A stretch of 13,349 nucleotides of DNA from PVC group bacterium (GTDB taxonomy: Bacteria > GCA-001730085 > JADFSZ01). The position numbers were made by a program, and so were the translations under genes. Location: NCBI GenBank assembly GCA_022560555.1, contig JADFSZ010000024.1:1-13349 (forward strand), in the 5' to 3' direction. Positions 7,325-13,349 of this stretch are shown piece after piece. Positions within the stretch are counted from its first letter, which is position 1; each line of letters opens with the position of its first letter. The notes below the pieces were generated by a model that had not been told where the DNA came from, ran no database searches, and saw only the letters and a list, made by a program, of their open reading frames with translations.

Positions 7325-8302
7325 ATGTCCGTAACAGCTCTCATAAAAAAAAGAAGACATCGAACGCAAGATCATATGCGCATCGATCAAACAGATTCTC
7401 ATTACCCATATGATATTTGTCCTAATGAGAATTTATGGAGCCGCATTCAAGTGGCTCCTGTCCAAGGGGTATCCCTGTTAAACACGTGTCAAAGCATTAA
7501 TCCTCTTAAGATTTTCAATCCTCATGACGGAGGCACAACCTGTCATGTGGTTTTATCGAGTTATGGGGGAGGGTTTGTGACAGGGGATCAGATCTATTTT
7601 CAAGTTGTGTGTCAGCCGGATTCGAAATTATTTCTCGGGACTCAAGCCGAAACAAAAGTGTATAAATCTGTTTATGATCAGACATCATCTCAGACGATTG
7701 TGGGTTCATTGGGAAAGAATGCGTTGGCTGTGATAGCCCCGGATGCCTTGATCCCTTATGCGGGGAGCCGTTTTGTTCAAAAACAAATATGGACGTTAGA
7801 AACAACCTCATGTTTGATTCTCATTGATTGGATTCATTCAGGACGTTCCGCTTTAGGGGAAGATTTCCAATATGATTTATTGCGTTCAGATATTGAGATC
7901 TTTGTGGATGGGGAAAAAGTGATTTTGGATCGATTGAAGATTCAGCCGGGATATTCGTCACCTTTTGCTCCGGGGGCGTACGGAGAGTATACGAGTTGCT
8001 TTAATATGTATCTTGTAGGGGACGCGTGCGCGCCTTTAATTCAAAAGATCAATAATGTGATCAAGAAGGGCGGAGCGATCCCAGGATATAATGAACAAAA
8101 ATTTTGTCTTCCAAATGATAATGCTCGAGAAGAATATTTCAAAGGAATATGGTTGGGGCTCAATCGCATGAACGACACATGTTATGTGCTACGTTTGCTC
8201 GCCAGAGAAAAACAGGATATCGAACCCTTGTTAAAAATCTTTTTTGCTGAGTTGGCTTCAAAAAAATTATTGGGATTTAATCCTTTAACAAGAAAACTTT
8301 GA
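7325..8302 (+). CDS. ureD: Urease accessory protein UreD (UreH)
   Basis: UreD is the scaffold chaperone that binds apo-urease and, with UreF and UreG, opens a route for nickel to the active site. The 325-residue product shows the family landmarks LKIFNP at 61-66 and YGGGFVTGDQ at 80-89, then LFLGTQAETKVYKS at about 101-114, PDALIPYAGSRFVQ and WIHSGRSALGEDF. It is slightly longer than usual because of a basic N-terminal stretch of about 35 residues that is not conserved. The ATG at 7325 has AGGAAA upstream and begins only 12 bases after the preceding gene. An in-frame ATG at 7376 is an alternative start that would remove 17 residues. UreD is first in the urease set here, as in many ureDABC operons. 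Confidence 0.9.
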   Translation: MSVTALIKKRRHRTQDHMRIDQTDSHYPYDICPNENLWSRIQVAPVQGVSLLNTCQSINPLKIFNPHDGGTTCHVVLSSYGGGFVTGDQIYFQVVCQPDSKLFLGTQAETKVYKSVYDQTSSQTIVGSLGKNALAVIAPDALIPYAGSRFVQKQIWTLETTSCLILIDWIHSGRSALGEDFQYDLLRSDIEIFVDGEKVILDRLKIQPGYSSPFAPGAYGEYTSCFNMYLVGDACAPLIQKINNVIKKGGAIPGYNEQKFCLPNDNAREEYFKGIWLGLNRMNDTCYVLRLLAREKQDIEPLLKIFFAELASKKLLGFNPLTRKL

Positions 8303-8351
8303 CCTCCAATATACTGTAGCTTCAAACGAAATATAGAACGGAAGGGATCTT

Positions 8352-9110
8352 ATGAGATTGTCGCCGAAAGAAATTGAAAAACTGATGCTCCATAATGCGG
8401 GGTTTGTTGCCCAAAAGAGATTGTGGCGCGGCCTCAAACTCAATTATCCCGAGGCCATAGCTTTGATAGCTACGCAGATTCTTGAGCTGATACGGGAAGG
8501 GAAGACGGTGTCCGCACTGATGGATCAAGGGAAGCGCATCTTGGGCACCGTTCATGTTCAGCCTGAAGTCCCGTCTCTGATCCATGAAGTTCAGGTAGAA
8601 GGAACATTTCCGGATGGTGTTAAGCTTGTTACTATTCATGATCCGATCTGCACCGAAGAGGGAGATTTGGCATTAGCTCTCTATGGGTCGGGGCTGTCTT
8701 TGGAGAGTGCGACAGTGCAACGGCATGATGCCGATGCCCGGAAAGGACCCCGAATTATCCCGGGAGAATTGATCCTTCAAAAAGAAGAATTAGTATTGAA
8801 TGAAGGCAGGGACATTCGTGTTGTGAACGTCATCAATAAGGGGGATCGCCCTATTCAGGTTGGATCGCATTATCCCTTTTTTGAGGTTAATCCGAGCTTA
8901 GTCTTTGAACGGGAATCAGCCTATGGATACCGCTTGAATATTCCTTCGGGAACAGCGATTCGCTTTGAACCAGGAGCTAAGAAAGATGTCGAACTCATTC
9001 CTATTGCAGGAGAAAAAATCATTTATGGCGGGAATGCCTGGATCTCCGGAAAATTGTCTGAGGAAAACAAAAAAACGGCATTGGAACGATTTAGAGACAT
9101 AGAAAATTAA
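8352..9110 (+). CDS. ureAB: Fused urease gamma-beta subunit UreAB
   Basis: One 252-residue protein combines the two small urease subunits, as in Helicobacter UreA. Residues 1-100 are the gamma part ([57 protein letters not shown]). Residues about 136-252 are the beta part ([41 protein letters not shown]). The linker at about 101-135 is longer than in Helicobacter as I remember that protein, and it contains [18 protein letters not shown]. In the beta part, Pro175 stands where most ureases have histidine (SHYHFFEVN). These subunits hold the UreC trimer together and do not carry the catalytic nickel. The ATG has AAGGGA five bases upstream. No frameshift joins the two parts, so the fusion looks genuine. 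Confidence 0.93.
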   Translation: MRLSPKEIEKLMLHNAGFVAQKRLWRGLKLNYPEAIALIATQILELIREGKTVSALMDQGKRILGTVHVQPEVPSLIHEVQVEGTFPDGVKLVTIHDPICTEEGDLALALYGSGLSLESATVQRHDADARKGPRIIPGELILQKEELVLNEGRDIRVVNVINKGDRPIQVGSHYPFFEVNPSLVFERESAYGYRLNIPSGTAIRFEPGAKKDVELIPIAGEKIIYGGNAWISGKLSEENKKTALERFRDIEN

Positions 9111-9112
9111 AA

Positions 9113-9160
9113 ATGAGTTGTATGATAATCAAGGTTTTAATAGAAAGGAGATTTTTATGA
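9113..9160 (+). other. 15-codon open frame ending on the ureC start
   Basis: An ATG at 9113 opens a 15-codon frame ([15 protein letters not shown]) whose TGA overlaps the ureC ATG as ATGA. The ureC ribosome site AAAGGAG lies inside it. No good ribosome site precedes the short frame, so it may be untranslated; if translated it would couple ureC to ureAB. Weak evidence. Confidence 0.25.
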
Positions 9161-10878
9161 GTTATCGGATTGATCGAAGGGCGTATGCGGATATGTATGG
9201 TCCGACAACAGGCGATAAAGTCCGATTAGGCGATACGGATCTCATCGTCGAAGTGGAAAAGGACATGACAGTCTATGGGGAAGAATGCAAATTTGGCGGC
9301 GGTAAAGTTTTACGGGACGGCATGGGACAAGCGGCAGGTGTCCTACAGAAGGATGCCCTCGATTTACTGATCACGAACGCTTTGATCTTGGACTATACAG
9401 GAATTTATAAAGCCGATGTAGGTATCAAAAATGGACGCATCATAGGCATTGGTAAAGCCGGAAACCCGGCTATCATGCCCAACGTGAATAAGGATATGAT
9501 TTTTGGTGTGACAACAGAAGTTGTGGCCGGGGAAGGATTGATTTTAACGGCAGGAGGTATTGATGCGCATATTCATTTTATTTGTCCCCAACAAATCGAT
9601 GAAGCACTAGCATCCGGCATCACAACCATGTTGGGAGGAGGCACAGGACCGGCAACAGGAACCAATGCCACGACGTGTACACCCGGTGCTTATCATATTG
9701 AGATGATGATGCGTGCAACAGATGCTTATCCCTTAAATTTTGGATTCTTGGGGAAAGGGAATTCCTCTTTGCCTCAAGGATTAGAGGAGCAGATCCATGG
9801 CGGGGCGATCGGACTCAAACTCCATGAAGATTGGGGAACAACACCGGCTGCCATTGACAGTTGCTTGTCAATAGCAGATAAATTTGATGTGCAAGTCGCA
9901 ATCCATACTGATACGTTGAATGAGTCAGGTTTTGTCGAAAGAACGATAGCCGCTTTTAAAGGGCGAACGATTCATACATTTCATTCCGAGGGAGCCGGAG
10001 GAGGACATGCTCCGGATATTCTCAAAGTCTGCGGCCAAAGAAATGTTTTGCCTTCTTCAACGAATCCGACACGACCTTTTACCGCTAATACCATTGATGA
10101 ACATTTGGATATGCTGATGGTTTGTCACCATTTGGATAAAAATATTCCGGAAGATGTGGCCTTTGCAGAAAGCCGCATTCGCGCGGAAACGATTGCCGCG
10201 GAAGACATACTTCATGATATGGGCGCGATCTCCATAATAGCTTCGGATTCTCAGGCCATGGGCCGTGTGGGCGAGGTGATTTGCCGGACATGGCAAACAG
10301 CTCATAAAATGAAAGTTCAACGGGGCCAACTTCCGGAAGATAAAAAGACCGTCTCCGGTAGTGATAATTTCCGGGTGAAACGTTATATCGCAAAATATAC
10401 AATCAATCCGGCTATTGCACATGGATTTGCCAATGAGGTTGGATCTGTCGAGATTGGAAAATGGGCCGATTTTGTTTTGTGGAAACCTTGTTTCTTTGGT
10501 TCAAAACCTGAAATGGTGATCAAAGGCGGCATTATTGTACAGGCACAGATGGGAGATCCCAATGCATCCATACCCACCACGCAACCCTATTTTTCCAGAC
10601 CCATGTTCGGGGCTATGGGATCGGCTATCGGTGCGAATTCATTTGCGTTAGTTTCAGCAGTCTCCCAAGAGCATGTCAAAAATCATTATGGACTATCCAA
10701 AAGAATAGTCCCCATTAAAAATTGTCGAAAAATCAGCAAAGACGACATGAAGCTTAATAATTATTTGCCGAATATTGAGGTGGATCCCGAAAGCTATCAG
10801 GTCAAAGTGAATGGAGAGATAATAACCTGTGAGCCGGCAAGCCAATTGCCTTTAGCGCAGCTTTATTCTTTATTCTAG
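9157..10878 (+). CDS. ureC: Urease catalytic subunit UreC (alpha)
   Basis: UreC hydrolyses urea to ammonia and carbamate at a two-nickel centre. The 573-residue length is typical. All key residues are visible: nickel ligands His138 and His140 (GGIDAHIHF), the carbamylated bridging lysine Lys221 (GLKLHEDWG), His250 ([10 protein letters not shown]), His276 ([15 protein letters not shown]) and Asp364 (ASDSQAMGR). The mobile flap MVCHHLD carries Cys323 and His324, and [11 protein letters not shown] follows it. The N-terminus [27 protein letters not shown] is also standard. The start is the ATG at 9157, preceded by AAAGGAG at a spacing of six; reading on from a TTG at 9118 would add 13 unconserved residues. 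Nothing suggests inactivation. It works with UreAB and is activated by UreDFG. Confidence 0.97.
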   Translation: MSYRIDRRAYADMYGPTTGDKVRLGDTDLIVEVEKDMTVYGEECKFGGGKVLRDGMGQAAGVLQKDALDLLITNALILDYTGIYKADVGIKNGRIIGIGKAGNPAIMPNVNKDMIFGVTTEVVAGEGLILTAGGIDAHIHFICPQQIDEALASGITTMLGGGTGPATGTNATTCTPGAYHIEMMMRATDAYPLNFGFLGKGNSSLPQGLEEQIHGGAIGLKLHEDWGTTPAAIDSCLSIADKFDVQVAIHTDTLNESGFVERTIAAFKGRTIHTFHSEGAGGGHAPDILKVCGQRNVLPSSTNPTRPFTANTIDEHLDMLMVCHHLDKNIPEDVAFAESRIRAETIAAEDILHDMGAISIIASDSQAMGRVGEVICRTWQTAHKMKVQRGQLPEDKKTVSGSDNFRVKRYIAKYTINPAIAHGFANEVGSVEIGKWADFVLWKPCFFGSKPEMVIKGGIIVQAQMGDPNASIPTTQPYFSRPMFGAMGSAIGANSFALVSAVSQEHVKNHYGLSKRIVPIKNCRKISKDDMKLNNYLPNIEVDPESYQVKVNGEIITCEPASQLPLAQLYSLF

Positions 10879-10895
10879 AAGGAAGGTAATGAGTT

Positions 10896-11579
10896 TTGAC
10901 TAAGCAATATCTTTATTTATTCCAATTAGCTGATTCGGCATGGCCCACAGGAGGGTTTGCCCTCTCTAATGGTTTTGAAGCCTTGATGAAGCTGGGACAT
11001 CTGAAAGATACTCATGTCTTTGTAGAATATCTAGAATCTTATCTCCGGCAAATTAGTGAAGCTGATCTTGCTTTTATGAACTCGATTTATATGTTAAATG
11101 AAGAGGATTATAGTTATCGCTTTCATGAAATCTGGATGGACTGGCATGCGTTTCAACATATCGAAGCCATGCGCAACGCCAATGCCCTTTTGGGCGAAAA
11201 CTGGTTTCGCATGATCCGCTCTGTTTACTCTCCTCGAAACATTGATGAGATGAAAAACTTTTTCGATGAGAAAAATCGCCCCATGTATTTTACCATTGTT
11301 TTTCCAAGGCTTCTCAGGATGATCAGGGTCGAGTTATTAGTCATGCACAAGCTGTTTTATCATATGGCCGTTCGAGATCAAACCGGTGCTGCCATACGAT
11401 TAGGTGTTATCGGCCCTGAAATGGCACAAAGGATCCATTTTCGCTTGATTGATACCTGCGAAAAATTGCGTGTGCAATACAAAGATCGAACATATGAGGA
11501 GGCGTGCCGTTCCCATCCACTGCTGGAATTGGCGCAAAGTTCTCATCAATATCTATATTCACGCATTTTTCAGAACTAG
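10896..11579 (+). CDS. ureF: Urease accessory protein UreF
   Basis: UreF bridges UreD and UreG in the urease activation complex and recruits the UreG GTPase. The 227-residue, helix-rich product has the diagnostic N-terminal motif QLADSAWPTGGFALSNGFEAL at 10-30. The C-terminal half has AIRLGVIGPEMAQRIHF, the usual UreF segment with G and P. The middle (about 85-145, including the FDEKNRPMYFTIVFPRLLR segment) is less conserved. The start is a TTG at 10896 with GGAAGG nine bases upstream. A better-placed ATG at 10889 is in another frame and stops after four codons (MSFD), so either TTG is the true start or a single-base change lies here. It begins 17 bases after ureC and ends 18 bases before ureG. 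Confidence 0.9.
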   Translation: MTKQYLYLFQLADSAWPTGGFALSNGFEALMKLGHLKDTHVFVEYLESYLRQISEADLAFMNSIYMLNEEDYSYRFHEIWMDWHAFQHIEAMRNANALLGENWFRMIRSVYSPRNIDEMKNFFDEKNRPMYFTIVFPRLLRMIRVELLVMHKLFYHMAVRDQTGAAIRLGVIGPEMAQRIHFRLIDTCEKLRVQYKDRTYEEACRSHPLLELAQSSHQYLYSRIFQN

Positions 11580-11597
11580 TATTCTAAGAGGAAAAAC

Positions 11598-12365
11598 ATG
11601 TCTCAAAAAAACCATATCCAAAAAAAACATCTCCATTTAGACGCTCATAAACATGACCATGAGCACCACCATACCCATGAAAAATGGGAAAGCCCCGGCA
11701 TATACAGATGGAAAGATCTTTCTGATCATCCGCGTGATTTTTCCAAGAGAGCGTTTACGATAGGAATTGGCGGCCCCGTGGGCTCGGGGAAAACAGCATT
11801 ATTGAAATCTTTATGTGAATGTTTTCGAAACCGATATCAGCTTGGTGTTGTTACGAATGATATATTTACGCGAGAAGACGCAGAGTTTTTGATTAAACAT
11901 AAAGTGCTTGAACCTGACCGCATTATTGGAGTTGAGACGGGGGGATGTCCCCATGCGGCGATTCGTGAAGATATATCATCTAATTTGTCAGCCCTCACAG
12001 AACTGATGAAACGCTTTTCTTGCAATCTTGATTTGCTTTTTGTTGAGAGCGGAGGGGATAATCTGGCCGCTCATTTCAGCAAAGAGCTTGTTGATTATAC
12101 GATTTATGTCATTGATGTTTCCGGAGGGGATAAGATCCCTCGAAAAGGAGGGCCCGGAATTACACAGGCGGATTTATTGGTCATTAATAAAATTGATTTG
12201 GCAGATATTGTTGGAGCGGATTTAAAAATTATGAAAAGAGATTCAATCATAATGCGCGGGGAAGGTCCCTTTATCTTTTCTAATGCGAGAGAAGGGCATG
12301 GTGTGCCCCAAATCGCACAGGCTGTTGAGAAAGCTATGAAACAAGCCAAAGCTACAATACTATGA
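11598..12365 (+). CDS. ureG: Urease accessory GTPase UreG with a His-rich N-terminus
   Basis: UreG is the SIMIBI-class GTPase that carries nickel and uses GTP hydrolysis to release it into urease. In the 255-residue product the P-loop GGPVGSGKT is at 58-66, the metal-binding Cys-Pro-His triad is at 117-119 ([13 protein letters not shown]), the switch region VESGGDNLA is at 149-157 and the guanine-specific NKID is at 197-200. [18 protein letters not shown] is the standard family segment. Before the GTPase domain is an extension of about 50 residues with ten histidines between positions 6 and 27 ([12 protein letters not shown]), a likely nickel store. As ureE is absent, this tail may replace the usual His-rich UreE tail. 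The ATG at 11598 has AGAGGA six bases upstream. It is the last recognisable gene of the unit. Confidence 0.96.
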   Translation: MSQKNHIQKKHLHLDAHKHDHEHHHTHEKWESPGIYRWKDLSDHPRDFSKRAFTIGIGGPVGSGKTALLKSLCECFRNRYQLGVVTNDIFTREDAEFLIKHKVLEPDRIIGVETGGCPHAAIREDISSNLSALTELMKRFSCNLDLLFVESGGDNLAAHFSKELVDYTIYVIDVSGGDKIPRKGGPGITQADLLVINKIDLADIVGADLKIMKRDSIIMRGEGPFIFSNAREGHGVPQIAQAVEKAMKQAKATIL

Positions 12366-12695
12366 TCTTCAAATTGTTACTTCCAATTTATCAATAGCCG
12401 TATCCGTTTTTAACATCTTTCCCCAACATGATCTTCATCGTCTCTGTCGTGCTGTTCCAAACACTGTCTGTGCTCAAAAGTCTGTTGAATTTAATTATGG
12501 ACCGTATGCCATAAAAAATTGGATATAGAAACTATTCTTTGAAGACAGGATCTTATAACAATATTGTTGTTTTTCTAAAATTCCATGGTCGGCTGTCAGA
12601 ATGCGTAGGCAATGGGTTGAATAGAGACGGGTGTAATGATTGAAAATAGTGGGCTTAGAATCCAGAGCATTAAAAATTCGCTCATTGGTTTATAA

Positions 12696-13096
12696 ATGGC
12701 ATCCATATTGCGTGAAAACATGACATCTGTTTTTAAGGAAAAACTGTTTTATGGGAACATCGGTTATATGGGAAAGCTTACGGTTCAAACTGAAAGCAAA
12801 AAAAATATTTTTATTACTCAATTCCAGCTCTCCGATGGCACAAAGTATGTCCTCTGTATTCAAGCACATTTGGTCACTCGGAAAACAACCATATACGAAA
12901 GCCGTTTATTCTCAAGATTTGCATGTGCCCTTAACGATTCGAACGATCATTTGGAACAAGCTTGGACCTTTGAGGCTCGTTTGCTCCGCATGGCCTGAGC
13001 CCCGTCTGGCGAGTCAGAATCTTTACCAAGGACGATGAGTTTTGGGCGGGGATAGCCTTTTGGGGGCGTTTTAAGAAGAGCTTGGAATCCTTATAA
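12696..13096 (+). pseudogene. Possible frameshifted gene remnant, family unknown
   Basis: Frame one from the ATG at 12696 reads about 95 residues with a protein-like pattern (FYGNIGYMGKLTVQ, IFITQFQLSDGTKYVLCIQ, DHLEQAWTFEAR) and then stops at 12998. A different frame is open from about 12974 to a TAA at 13096 and reads FAPHGLSPVWRVRIFTK, then DDEFWAGIAFWGRFKKSLESL, which looks like a soluble protein C-terminus. One missing base (or two extra) near 12975 would join them as WTFEAR-FAPHGL. There is no ribosome site before 12696, and a stop lies just upstream in frame, so the 5' part is also broken or absent. I cannot name the family; chance open frames remain possible. Confidence 0.3.
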
Positions 13097-13140
13097 AATA
13101 CAAAAATGTCACTAAAAGAAGCCTAAAAATACAAAAATGT
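13095..13140. repeat. Two 15-base direct repeats, 31 bases apart
   Basis: AAAATACAAAAATGT occurs exactly at 13095-13109 and again at 13126-13140. The spacing is about three helical turns, so a protein could bind both from one face. They could be operator half-sites for the gene beyond the right edge, or simple A-rich duplication. Confidence 0.6.
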
Positions 13141-13225
13141 TATATTTCAAGATGAAGGCTGATATGTGTTTTCAAAAACAAAGGAAGAAAATGAAGGTGC
13201 CAGAGAGGTATAAATAACTGATATG

Positions 13226-13244
13226 AAAAAGGATATGCCTTTTT
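13226..13244. terminator. Weak possible bidirectional terminator
   Basis: AAAAAGG at 13226-13232 pairs with CCTTTTT at 13238-13244 around a five-base loop; CTGAT and ATCAG further out may add pairing. The A and T tracts give a U-run on either strand, but only two G-C pairs support the stem, so termination would be weak. Confidence 0.3.
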
Positions 13245-13300
13245 CTGAATCAGCGGTCTCTCAAATGATTTTTGGTATGTTTGTTGCATTAAGGACAAAG

Positions 13301-13322
13301 GCGATTCTCGTCCGAAAATCGC
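13301..13322 (+). other. Short hairpin before the final ribosome site
   Basis: GCGATT at 13301-13306 pairs with AATCGC at 13317-13322 across a ten-base loop, 18 bases before AAAGGAGG. It may belong to the leader of the next gene. No known riboswitch pattern is recognised. Confidence 0.25.
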
Positions 13323-13339
13323 ATGCTAACAATCACAAC

Positions 13340-13347
13340 AAAGGAGG
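13340..13347 (+). promoter_or_regulatory. Strong ribosome binding site for a gene past the right edge
   Basis: AAAGGAGG ends two bases before the window edge with no start codon yet. The quality of the match suggests that a + strand gene begins within about ten bases outside the window. Confidence 0.6.
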
Positions 13348-13349
13348 AA

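Larger units (their letters stand above)
12366..13339. other. Gene-poor right flank with possible gene remnants
   Basis: I find no convincing intact gene and no strong terminator after ureG. Short open frames occur in several registers without ribosome sites: a 28-codon hydrophobic peptide from 12428, and a - strand frame of about 65 codons without an ATG between 12495 and 12689 (containing NHYTRLYSTHCLRILTADHG). A + strand pair that looks frameshifted is given separately. The protein-like look of these pieces suggests decayed genes, but I recognise no family and no insertion-sequence ends. A 12-base palindrome (AACAATATTGTT, 12557-12568) is followed by a T-rich run but has no loop, so it is a poor terminator. 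Confidence 0.5.

Noticed and set aside
9118-9156. TTG at 9118 as the ureC start
   Set aside because: The 13 added residues are not urease-like, and the ATG at 9157 has a strong ribosome site and the standard N-terminus.
9853-9872. ATTGACA/TGTCAAT hairpin inside ureC
   Set aside because: Lies in conserved coding sequence, with no sign of a regulatory role; probably incidental.
10057-10422. - strand open frames opposite ureC
   Set aside because: They are shadows of a highly conserved gene; their composition does not look like protein and there is no ribosome site.
10690-10711. GGACTAT/ATAGTCC inverted repeat inside ureC
   Set aside because: A 7-bp stem in coding sequence without terminator or site context; likely chance.
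12366-13100. Decayed insertion sequence on the right flank
   Set aside because: No terminal inverted repeats, no target duplication and no recognisable transposase motif by eye; left as an unidentified remnant.

Overview
The window carries a urea-uptake and urea-hydrolysis locus on the + strand, flanked on the left by an unrelated AT-rich gene on the - strand and on the right by about 1 kb without a convincing intact gene. From left to right: a partial tetratricopeptide-type protein (- strand, running off the left edge); a 212-base divergent intergenic region with a consensus-like sigma-70 promoter; urtA (C-terminal part only), urtB, urtC, urtD and urtE (urea ABC transporter); a small secreted histidine-rich protein; then ureD, a fused ureAB, ureC, ureF and ureG (urease and its nickel-insertion chaperones).

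The genes form a logical unit. UrtA-E import scarce urea with ATP hydrolysis. UreAB and UreC form a nickel urease that splits urea into ammonia and carbonic acid. UreD, UreF and UreG deliver nickel to the active site. All metal-binding and catalytic residues of UreC that I can check are present, so the urease looks functional. No ureE is present. UreG instead has a ten-histidine N-terminal extension, and the unidentified secreted protein between the two gene sets is also rich in histidine, which suggests a local solution to nickel handling. The genes from urtB to ureG are tightly spaced, with overlaps at urtB/urtC, urtC/urtD and urtD/urtE, so they are probably one transcription unit.

The oddest spot is the left junction. 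UrtA lacks its signal peptide and roughly its first 150 or more residues. Homology appears to begin abruptly near base 1680, next to DNA that is visibly more AT-rich. This is a deletion, insertion or rearrangement, or an assembly chimera. As it stands, the transporter encoded here has no exportable substrate-binding protein.

The organism is probably a Gram-negative-type bacterium of moderate-to-low GC: it uses a periplasmic binding-protein transporter and exports proteins by signal peptides, and it has clear Shine-Dalgarno sites. The Urt proteins resemble the long proteobacterial type (UrtB with a large N-terminal extension), and the UreA-UreB fusion recalls Helicobacter. Neither is enough to name a phylum. 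The right-hand kilobase holds short open frames in several registers that look like gene remnants, a 15-base direct repeat, weak hairpins, and a strong ribosome binding site at the extreme end for a gene outside the window.
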